From NCBI GenBank assembly GCA_900546695.1, contig URDX01000038.1, positions 1 to 14,076 on the forward strand: a stretch of 14,076 nt of DNA. The letters run 5' to 3'. A program made the translations under genes and the position numbers. The notes beneath the pieces were generated by a model. It had not been told where the DNA came from and ran no database searches. It saw nothing but the letters and a program-made list of their open reading frames with translations. Below are positions 7,180-12,698 of the stretch, piece by piece; within the stretch, counting starts at the first letter, position 1; every line of letters starts with the position of its first letter. Origin of the DNA: an uncultured Eubacteriales bacterium. GTDB lineage: Bacteria > Bacillota > Clostridia > Oscillospirales > CAG-272.

Positions 7180-8231
7180 AAAGAACGGATATCGGACATC
7201 GGGCGGGTGGATATATGCCGTGTGCCGTGCGTGACGACGGCGCGCCGCTGCAATATCGGCTTGTTTATTCCGACAGGGCGGTGAAGAACGTGAGCATCCG
7301 TATCTCGCGTGACGGCGAGGTGGAGGTGCGCTCGCCCCGCGGGGTGCCCGCGGAGTTTATCGAGCAGCTTGTGCAGAGCAAGCGGAAGCTGATACTACGT
7401 GCGCTTTCTGAGAGGGCAACCCTTGACGAGGCGCGGTCCTACTATACCCTTGACTACGGCTACAGCACCCCGCTGCTCGGTACGGACTATCCGATAATCG
7501 CGGAAGACGACGGTGGCGCTGCGGGCGTTGATTCTTCTCGATTCGGAGACACGGGAAGCGACGGCGCAGATCATGGCAGCACAAGAAGCAGCGGCGCTGA
7601 GTATGGCAAAACAAGAAGTGACGACACGGAAAGCGGCAGCGCAGCATGCGACAAAACAAGACGCGACGGCGCGGCGTGCGGAAACACAAGAGGCGGCGCG
7701 GAGTATGGCGGCACAAGACACGGCGCGAAGCGCGGCGGTATCGGGCATATGAAGGATGAAAAATCCCGCCTGCCCGAAACATCGCTGCTCCCCGTCAGCT
7801 GCCGCGCGGGCAGCTTTGACGGCAGCGCGTTCATTCTGCCGTCGGGGCTTGAGCCGATAGAGATCGAGCGCGCGCTTGCGGGCATATATGCTGCGGCGGG
7901 GCGACAGTATCTTTCGGAGCGTACGCAGCTTATTGCGTCTGATATGGGCATGAACTGCCCGCCCGTTGCGCTTTCGGGCGCTAAAAAGCAATGGGGCAGC
8001 TGCACGCACAATAAGCGCAGCGAGGACCGAATATGCTATTCATGGCGGCTGATGCTCGCATCGCCCCGCGCTGTCGATTCGGTTATCGTGCACGAGCTGT
8101 GTCACGTCGGAGAGATGAGTCACGGCGAGCGCTTCTGGCGGCATGTCAAGAGCTACATGCCCGACTATTCCGAGTCGCACGAGGAGCTGCGCAGACTTGC
8201 CGCGACGATGGCGCGCCGTTTTCACGTCTGA
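7176..8231 (+). CDS. YgjP/DUF45-like zinc metallopeptidase with a repeat-bearing insertion
   Basis: This 351-residue protein belongs to the YgjP-like (DUF45, SprT/WSS1-related) predicted zinc peptidases. Family marks are the N-terminal strand region with KNVSIRIS (37-44), QWGSC (272-276), the zinc site HELCH (306-310) with a further histidine at 316 in SHGERFW, and a C-terminal helix. Members are usually about 230-250 residues. The excess lies in residues about 112-200, a hydrophilic segment made of degenerate 10-residue repeats (126-188). The start is the ATG at 7176, with the G-rich GGGGGCGGA (7162-7170) in front; a TTG at 7155 in the same frame is possible but less likely. The gene stands alone. 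The family's physiological substrates are poorly known, and a role in protein quality control or DNA-protein crosslinks would be speculation. Confidence 0.88.
   Translation: MKRTDIGHRAGGYMPCAVRDDGAPLQYRLVYSDRAVKNVSIRISRDGEVEVRSPRGVPAEFIEQLVQSKRKLILRALSERATLDEARSYYTLDYGYSTPLLGTDYPIIAEDDGGAAGVDSSRFGDTGSDGADHGSTRSSGAEYGKTRSDDTESGSAACDKTRRDGAACGNTRGGAEYGGTRHGAKRGGIGHMKDEKSRLPETSLLPVSCRAGSFDGSAFILPSGLEPIEIERALAGIYAAAGRQYLSERTQLIASDMGMNCPPVALSGAKKQWGSCTHNKRSEDRICYSWRLMLASPRAVDSVIVHELCHVGEMSHGERFWRHVKSYMPDYSESHEELRRLAATMARRFHV
7551..7739 (+). repeat. In-frame 30-bp minisatellite inside the YgjP-like gene
   Basis: Six units start at 7551, 7581, 7611, 7656, 7686 and 7713, with lengths of 30, 30, 45, 30, 27 and about 27 bp, all multiples of three. 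From the second on, each starts ACAAGA (Thr-Arg). The protein pattern is roughly T-R-x-x-G-A-[E/A]-[Y/C]-G-x. Keeping the frame across units of different length shows that the repeat grows and shrinks within a translated linker. Confidence 0.85.
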
Positions 8232-8362
8232 GTGCGGCAGCTGTGCTCGGATGTATTCGCTCAGAAAGCATGATGCGATATTCATTTACGGCGGCTCAGA
8301 TCGGCGCCGGATTAACAAATATATATTTTTTTGTTGTTTTTTTAAAAATTGCACATTACCTA

Positions 8363-8391
8363 TTGATTTGAACGACATAACCTGATATAAT
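8363..8391 (+). promoter_or_regulatory. Very strong sigma-A promoter with AT-rich upstream tract
   Basis: TTGATT (8363-8368) and TATAAT (8386-8391) have a 17-base spacer, and TG at 8383-8384 makes an extended -10. An AT-rich stretch (8311-8350) with T and A runs lies upstream, in the place of an UP element. The start would fall near 8398. No gene is seen in the stretch 8232-8489 around it. Confidence 0.85.
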
Positions 8392-8397
8392 ACACGA

Positions 8398-8489
8398 CGT
8401 TTGCACGCTATACCTGCTCGTGGTTTGGAGAGCAGTGCGACGGCGGGCTGTTTTTCGCCTTTTCGTCAACTGTCTATGGTATTATAACG
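8398..8489 (+). promoter_or_regulatory. Structured leader of about 92 nt
   Basis: The predicted leader can form two hairpins. One has CTGCTC pairing with GAGCAG around a 10-base loop, with an outer GCAC/GTGC. A second (8439-8467) has GACG/CGTC outside GCG/CGC with a U-rich bulge. I recognise no known riboswitch or small RNA (not SRP, tmRNA or RNase P by their conserved blocks). It could be an untranslated regulatory leader or the start of a noncoding RNA. Confidence 0.35.
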
Positions 8490-8834
8490 GTGGATATTAC
8501 TGTACTTTTAATTATTGTTGGTGTTATTGTTGTTGAAATATTGCTCTCGCTTATTATCAGGGCGGCGGTGGAGCTCGCTCTTTCGTGGGACAAGCTTGTA
8601 TATTATACGTCGCAGATGCGGCTCGATGAGGGAGAAGAACGCCGGAAATGGCGCAAGATGCGCCGTTGGCTGCTGCACAGCATCTTTGCTCCGAGCAGCT
8701 TCTTTGCGCCGCTGCTCCATCCGATAAGGACGGCTTGCGGCGGGCATTCGCACCGCCATCACAGGCATCATCGCCGTCACGGACACGGCGGACACGGATA
8801 TAGCAGCGGTCACGGGCATGACGGCGACCGCTGA
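8490..8834 (+). CDS. Small membrane protein with a histidine-rich tail
   Basis: This 114-residue product starts with GTG and has no recognisable family. A hydrophobic segment (about 4-28, rich in Val/Ile/Leu) would anchor it. A charged amphipathic stretch follows (RLDEGEERRKWRKMRR), and the last about 30 residues hold 12 or more histidines in HSHRHHRHHRRHGHGGHG-like runs, which could bind divalent metals such as nickel or zinc (inference). No Shine-Dalgarno sequence is seen before the GTG; a three-codon ATG-GTA-TTA-TAA reading frame ends two bases before it. It lies between a very strong promoter and a very strong terminator, which supports a real transcript. The weak initiation signals keep the coding call moderate. 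Confidence 0.55.
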   Translation: MDITVLLIIVGVIVVEILLSLIIRAAVELALSWDKLVYYTSQMRLDEGEERRKWRKMRRWLLHSIFAPSSFFAPLLHPIRTACGGHSHRHHRHHRRHGHGGHGYSSGHGHDGDR

Positions 8835-8881
8835 CGCTTCGACGGTTGCGATCGTGAACAACAGCACATAAAAAGACTGAT

Positions 8882-8930
8882 AAAGGGTCTGTTAAAAAAC
8901 TCAGTTTTTTAACAGACCCTTTGATTTTTT
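8882..8930 (+). terminator. Perfect 19-bp hairpin terminator between convergent genes
   Basis: Arms 8882-8900 and 8904-8922 are perfectly complementary with a 3-base loop, followed by GATTTTTT on the plus strand. It lies between the His-rich protein gene and the minus-strand redox operon, which converge on it. On the minus strand TTTATCAGTCTTTTT follows the stem, so it may end both transcripts. Confidence 0.92.
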
Positions 8931-8958
8931 GCTTTTCTGCCGTACTAAAACGAATTTG

Positions 8959-9180
8959 TCACTTAGAACCTTTTTCTTTGTAATACAGCAGACAGTGGCA
9001 GTATCCCTCGAAATTCTCGTCGGCTATCTGACGGCGGAACTCCTCACACATGCACTTATATTCCTCCGTGCGTTGAGTGCGGCAGGGACAGTAGCCGCCC
9101 GTTCTGCGCAGCCCTTCCTTTACGGCGCGGACAATGTCCTCGTTCTCGTTCAGGCGTATTTTCGGCGCTGACAAGGTCAC
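8959..9180 (-). CDS. Ferredoxin-thioredoxin reductase catalytic-chain-like protein
   Basis: This 73-residue protein has three CxC motifs: CPC (31-33), CMC (43-45) and CHC (61-63), with GYCHCLLYYK at the end. Ferredoxin-thioredoxin reductase (FTR) catalytic chains have CPC, CPC and CHC, where four cysteines hold a 4Fe-4S cluster and two form the redox disulfide that passes ferredoxin electrons to thioredoxin. The adjacent thioredoxin gene, whose TGA stop overlaps this GTG start, strongly supports that role. The spacing between motifs differs from plant and cyanobacterial FTR, although the total span is the same. Start choice is open: AGGAGG at 9187-9182 is only 1 base from the GTG but 7 bases from an in-frame TTG at 9174, which would remove two residues. 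No variable-chain (FtrA) gene is visible. Confidence 0.82.
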   Translation of the reverse strand: MTLSAPKIRLNENEDIVRAVKEGLRRTGGYCPCRTQRTEEYKCMCEEFRRQIADENFEGYCHCLLYYKEKGSK

Positions 9181-9491
9181 GCCTCCTCGATGAGACGCAG
9201 TACCGCTTCACGCGATATCGCTCCGACCGAGCGCTTTTTCTCGTCTCCGCCTTCGGCGACAATAAGCGTCGGAATGCTGACGATGCCGTATTTAATCGCA
9301 AGCTCGGGCTCGTCGTCAACATTTATCGAGCAGATTCGACAGGGCGTGTCGCCCTCTGCAAGCTCCTCGATTATCGGCTTCATCATCATGCACGGACCGC
9401 ACCATGTAGCCCAAAAATCTATGAGCACCTTACCCTCTGCTGCGACTACCTCGGTCTCAAAATTGTCCTTTGTTACTTCAATTACGCTCAT
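9177..9491 (-). CDS. trxA: Thioredoxin
   Basis: This cytoplasmic 104-residue protein has the classical active site WCGPC (30-34) in FWATWCGPC and the cis-proline loop SIPT (Pro74), and it is of full normal length. It reduces protein disulfides and needs a reductase. Here the likely partner is the FTR-like product encoded immediately downstream with a 4-base overlap, rather than an NADPH flavoprotein reductase, none of which is present in this window. The start ATG lies 2 bases after the stop of the upstream membrane protein gene, and its AAGGAAG ribosome site lies within that gene's end, so the three genes are translationally close-packed. Confidence 0.96.
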   Translation of the reverse strand: MSVIEVTKDNFETEVVAAEGKVLIDFWATWCGPCMMMKPIIEELAEGDTPCRICSINVDDEPELAIKYGIVSIPTLIVAEGGDEKKRSVGAISREAVLRLIEEA

Positions 9492-9493
9492 TT

Positions 9494-10804
9494 TTATTCT
9501 TCCTTTCTTTTTTCGCGTGCATCTATCATTCGCACCGTCCTATTCATTATCAGCCGCCCGACAAGCGCATATGCACCCTGCAGCAAAAACAGCCCTGCCA
9601 TTATCAGCAGCTCGCTTGCATACGGCGCGCGGTAGTATTCGTTTGCCAGACTGTAGAAGAACAGGACGGCGTAGTAGATTTCGGTTATCACGCCTATCGC
9701 CAGCCTTATCAGCACGGAGGCGTTCATGCTGCGGTTCAGCGGGTCGGGTATGCCCTCGCCGAGCTTTTCTCGGAAGCGGCGGAGACCTTTGCAGCCCGCT
9801 TCATTTTTGTTGCACTGCGTACTATTTCTTCCGCTCCCCGTGCTGCCCTTGCTTTGCCCGGCTCTGCCTTGCGCGGTGTCCCTGCTTTTCGCGGTGCCCA
9901 AGTTCCGTGCGTCTCTGCCGCCGGTCGCTCCGACTTCATTGCTCCGAGCATCGCTCTGCACGTCATGCTGCTTGATTCCCGCGCGCTGCCGCATTGCACT
10001 CAGTGCCGCAGAGGTTATCCTGCTGCCTTGCTGCGATTGCATCGCCTTACGCTGCGCGTCTGCGGGGTGCGATTGCTGCTGATGCTTGCCGCCCTGCGGA
10101 GTGTCGCACCGTGCTGTGCTGTCTTTGACTGCACCGCTTTGTGCTGTGTTGCCTTTAGCTGCGCCGTGCGCGGACCTTTTATGTCTGTCGCGAACCCGCA
10201 TGCCCGTGCACTCCGCCTGCTTATCACGTACTCCGAGCAGCGGGACGGTGAGTATCGAAACGGCATATACGAGCAGGTCGAACAGCCACAAGCCGATATA
10301 GCCGAGATAGCTCTTCATGTTCGAGCCCGTACCGAGCAGCAGCTCGAGCAGCGGGGGAGAGACGTACGGCATCATCAGCCCGACGGCGGATATGATGAAC
10401 AGCGGTATGCTTTTTCTTGCGCCGCGAACGCAGACGCTGCGCAGCGAGACGGCAAGCGGCAGATACGGCAGCAGCGCGCTGAGTACCTGTATCAGATAAT
10501 AGGTCACAACGGGCAGCGCCTGATGCTCGATATCGCCCGCATAATAGGTGTAGATGTAGCTCAGACCGAAGCTGTTTATCACGGTGAACAGCAGCGCCGT
10601 TACAAGCGCAAATACGAGCTCGCTCCGTGACAGCGAGCCGCGGCGAGACTTTTTCTTCTCCCCGTCTGCGGGTGGTGCGGTGCCGCTGTCACCTAAGGGA
10701 TGTGCCGCATCGCTTTGCGCCGCCTGATCGACATGCCGCTCTGTTTGAACGGGGCTTTGTACCGTCTGTGCGTCGCTTATATTCTTATCGTTATCGGTAT
10801 TCAA
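9494..10804 (-). CDS. Six-helix membrane protein with a long low-complexity linker
   Basis: I do not recognise the family of this 436-residue protein. After a polar N-terminus of about 60 residues there are hydrophobic segments near 63-87, 98-121, 132-157 and 166-191. A hydrophilic segment of about 165 residues follows (193-360), rich in Gln, Ser, Ala, Arg and Gly, then two more hydrophobic segments near 362-387 and 395-418 and a charged tail. The linker includes two 10-residue units in a row (AAKGNTAQSG and AVKDSTARCD, 215-234). The start is TTG at 10804, supported by GGGAGGA 6 bases before it. It is the first gene of the operon and ends 2 bases before trxA, so a link with thioredoxin chemistry, perhaps as an electron or thiol relay or merely a cotranscribed partner, is inferred only. 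Confidence 0.8.
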   Translation of the reverse strand: MNTDNDKNISDAQTVQSPVQTERHVDQAAQSDAAHPLGDSGTAPPADGEKKKSRRGSLSRSELVFALVTALLFTVINSFGLSYIYTYYAGDIEHQALPVVTYYLIQVLSALLPYLPLAVSLRSVCVRGARKSIPLFIISAVGLMMPYVSPPLLELLLGTGSNMKSYLGYIGLWLFDLLVYAVSILTVPLLGVRDKQAECTGMRVRDRHKRSAHGAAKGNTAQSGAVKDSTARCDTPQGGKHQQQSHPADAQRKAMQSQQGSRITSAALSAMRQRAGIKQHDVQSDARSNEVGATGGRDARNLGTAKSRDTAQGRAGQSKGSTGSGRNSTQCNKNEAGCKGLRRFREKLGEGIPDPLNRSMNASVLIRLAIGVITEIYYAVLFFYSLANEYYRAPYASELLIMAGLFLLQGAYALVGRLIMNRTVRMIDAREKRKEE

Positions 10805-10810
10805 ATATCT

Positions 10811-10817
10811 TCCTCCC
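10811..10817 (-). promoter_or_regulatory. Strong ribosome binding site for a TTG start
   Basis: GGGAGGA on the minus strand ends 6 bases before the TTG at 10804. No ATG or GTG start is better placed, so this site fixes a TTG initiation codon. Confidence 0.75.
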
Positions 10818-10834
10818 GAATTGCTTCTGCTGCA

Positions 10835-10863
10835 ATTGTAGCACGGTCGTGCATTTTTTACAA
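10835..10863 (-). promoter_or_regulatory. Sigma-A promoter of the membrane protein-trxA-FTR operon, with a palindrome in the spacer
   Basis: On the minus strand TTGTAA (10863-10858) and TACAAT (10840-10835) are 17 bases apart, with the start near 10828. The spacer holds the inverted repeat GCACG-AC-CGTGC (10852-10841), which touches the -10 box. That position suits a repressor site. Confidence 0.75.
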
Positions 10864-10934
10864 ACCTGCGCCGCTAAATAAGTGTGAATGATGTGTAAAC
10901 TTTGACCGCGCCCGCCGCCTGCGCCCCGCCGTCG

Positions 10935-10963
10935 CTATATTCCGCCGCGCGCGGGCATATAAA
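10935..10963 (+). promoter_or_regulatory. Sigma-E-like sporulation promoter
   Basis: CTATATT (10935-10941) resembles the sigma-E -35 element through its ATATT, and CATATAAA (10956-10963) matches seven of eight positions of the sigma-E -10 consensus CATAYAHT. The 14-base spacer is the one expected for sigma-E. Transcription would start near 10970, about 26 bases before the LysM-GH18 gene. No sigma-A promoter is seen here. Confidence 0.5.
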
Positions 10964-10995
10964 TGCTATGAAAACAACGAAAGCGAGGACGCACT

Positions 10996-12393
10996 ATGGA
11001 GATATACATTACATCCGAGGGGGACAGCTACGCTGCGATAGCGCAGAGCTTCGGTGTAGACGAGGGCTATCTGCGCTCGGTAAACGGCGCTGCGGCGGGC
11101 GAGCCCGCACTCGGTCAGGCGGTCGTGATACTACGTCCCGAGCGGACGGTGACGGTCGGAGAGGGCGACACGCTGTACGGCATCGCGAGCGCAAACGGCA
11201 TGACCCTGCCCGCGATATACCGTCTCAATCCCGCGCTCGGCGGCAGGGGCGAGGTTTATCCGGGGCAGGTGATAGTGCTGTCGGTGCAGGGCGAGCGGCG
11301 CGGCAGTATCGAAACAAACGGCTATGCTTATACCAATATCGACGAGGCGCTGCTGCGCACCGTGCTGCCGTATATGAGCTATCTCACCGTATTTACATAC
11401 GGCTTTACCCCAGAGGGGGAGCTGCTTGAGCCCGAGGGCGAGGAGCGGCTGCTGACCATCTGTCGCGAGTACGGCACCGCGCCGATTATGATGATATCGA
11501 CCCTGACGAGCGAGGGGAGCTTTTCAAATCAGCTCTCGAATGCGCTTTTCGCAGATCCCGACGCGACCGCACTGCTGATATCACGTCTCGTTTCCCGCGC
11601 GGAGGAGCTCGGCTATTACGGGATAGATGTTGATTTTGAGTACGTCTTTGCAACGGATGCCGACGGCTTTGCCGACTTTGTCGCGTCGCTGACCGAGGCT
11701 GCAAACGCGCGCGGTATCCGCGTATGGGTGGCGCTTGCGCCGAAAAGCTATGCGGAGCAGCCGGGGCTGCTCTATGAGGCGCATAACTATTCCGAGCTCG
11801 GTGCTGCGGCAAACTACGCAACGCTTATGACCTACGAATGGGGCTACAGATACGGCCCGCCCATGGCGGTCGCGCCGCTCGACAAGGTGCGCGTGGTGGT
11901 AGAATACGCCCTGACCGAAATGCCCGCCGAGAAGATATTTATGGGCGTGCCGTGCTACGGCTACGACTGGAGTCTGCCGTATGTGCGCGGGGTATCGGCT
12001 GCGCCGAGCCTCGGATGTGAGGAGGCGCGCGACCTTGCGCGCGATGTGGGTGCGGCGATAAGATATGATGAGGTCTCGCAGGCGCCGTATTTCAGGTACG
12101 TTGCATCGGACACAGAGCATGAGGCGTGGTTCGGCGATGCGAGGAGCGCACAGGCAAGCTACGCGCTTGCTGCGGAACTCGGGCTGCGCGGCGTTGCATA
12201 CTGGAATCTCATGCGCCCGTACACCGTCGCATGGACGACGGCAGTCGGTGAGTATGACATAGTAAGACCGCTCGAGGTCATCCCCGCTTCGACGGGGAAC
12301 GTGTCGGACGCAGGGGATGCAGGGGATGCAGGGGATACATCCGGGGGAGACTTCCCCGCAAGTCTTCCCCCGAACCCCCTACCAAAGCTTTAA
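10996..12393 (+). CDS. Spore-type LysM-LysM-GH18 glycosidase (SleL/YaaH-like)
   Basis: This 465-residue protein has two N-terminal LysM domains (about 2-46 and 51-97) and a glycoside hydrolase 18 barrel (about 105-420). The catalytic DxDxE is DVDFE at 211-215, with Glu215 as the acid. The architecture, and the lack of any signal peptide before the LysM, match SleL/YaaH-type enzymes, which are deposited in the forespore coat by the mother cell and cut cortex peptidoglycan (N-acetylglucosaminidase) during germination. A sigma-E-like promoter at the right distance agrees. GAGGA (10985-10989) lies 6 bases before the ATG. The last about 30 residues are low complexity (DAGDAGDAGD, then Pro-rich) and come from short DNA repeats and a GC-rich hairpin, so they are unlikely to be part of the enzyme. 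A vegetative wall-remodelling role is the alternative. Confidence 0.88.
   Translation: MEIYITSEGDSYAAIAQSFGVDEGYLRSVNGAAAGEPALGQAVVILRPERTVTVGEGDTLYGIASANGMTLPAIYRLNPALGGRGEVYPGQVIVLSVQGERRGSIETNGYAYTNIDEALLRTVLPYMSYLTVFTYGFTPEGELLEPEGEERLLTICREYGTAPIMMISTLTSEGSFSNQLSNALFADPDATALLISRLVSRAEELGYYGIDVDFEYVFATDADGFADFVASLTEAANARGIRVWVALAPKSYAEQPGLLYEAHNYSELGAAANYATLMTYEWGYRYGPPMAVAPLDKVRVVVEYALTEMPAEKIFMGVPCYGYDWSLPYVRGVSAAPSLGCEEARDLARDVGAAIRYDEVSQAPYFRYVASDTEHEAWFGDARSAQASYALAAELGLRGVAYWNLMRPYTVAWTTAVGEYDIVRPLEVIPASTGNVSDAGDAGDAGDTSGGDFPASLPPNPLPKL
12310..12336 (+). repeat. 9-bp tandem repeat at the 3' end of the GH18 gene
   Basis: Three perfect copies of GCAGGGGAT lie in frame and encode the Asp-Ala-Gly run. 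An imperfect GC-rich inverted repeat (12342-12372; 12-bp stem with one bulged T) follows immediately, still inside the reading frame. Confidence 0.85.
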
Positions 12394-12454
12394 AACTGAG
12401 GACTTTTCGAGATGCACCGACCGAGACGGCAGGAGTGACGGGGTGGCTGCGGCT

Positions 12455-12481
12455 GTGAGCAAATAAATGCTCGTCTTTTTT
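12455..12481 (+). terminator. Terminator after the GH18 gene
   Basis: GAGCA/TGCTC (12457-12461 with 12468-12472) plus two flanking G-U pairs closes a 6-base loop, and six Ts follow one base later (12476-12481). The gap 12394-12698 holds no convincing gene: it contains this terminator, a second hairpin and the next gene's promoter. Confidence 0.6.
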
Positions 12482-12557
12482 CAAAGGGGACAGGTAGAAA
12501 TGTTCGGTTCGGACTTTTTTAATAGCCACGTTAAGCGGCGCTTGTCAAAATACTACG

Positions 12558-12596
12558 GAGGATGGGGAATTTGCCCATCCTCTATTTACTTTTTCG
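12558..12596 (+). terminator. Hairpin with T-rich tail, second candidate terminator
   Basis: A perfect 9-bp stem GAGGATGGG/CCCATCCTC (12558-12566 with 12574-12582) has a 7-base loop and is followed by TATTTACTTTTT. The tail overlaps the -35 box of the next promoter, so it may insulate that promoter from read-through or act as a regulatory site. Confidence 0.5.
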
Positions 12597-12613
12597 GGGT
12601 TATATGTTATAAT
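12585..12613 (+). promoter_or_regulatory. Sigma-A promoter of the GT2-GtrA gene
   Basis: TTTACT (12585-12590, four of six matches) and TATAAT (12608-12613) are 17 bases apart. The start near 12620 gives a leader of about 80 nt. Confidence 0.7.
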
Positions 12614-12698
12614 GATATGAAAAACCATCGGCGGACGGGAGCGGTCGGTTTCTGCGGTCCGATGGGGAAAAGTAAACAGATAAAACGGGAACATTCGC

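Noticed and set aside
8281..8350. Terminator for the YgjP-like gene near 8290-8345
   Set aside because: A weak 5-bp CGGCG/CGCCG stem is separated from the T-rich tract by too many bases. The AT-rich tract is better explained as an upstream promoter element.
9726..10082. Long plus-strand frames (for example 9190-9975 and 9470-10630) opposite the redox operon
   Set aside because: They are shadows of the minus-strand genes. The minus frames have WCGPC, CxC motifs, membrane helices and ribosome sites.
12278..12529. An 83-codon minus-strand frame (GTG start) over the end of the GH18 gene and the following gap
   Set aside because: A TTGACA lies upstream and the first part looks somewhat protein-like, but there is no good ribosome site, and most of it overlaps the GC-rich hairpin, the 9-bp repeat and the GH18 terminator. 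It may be a decayed or dispersed element.
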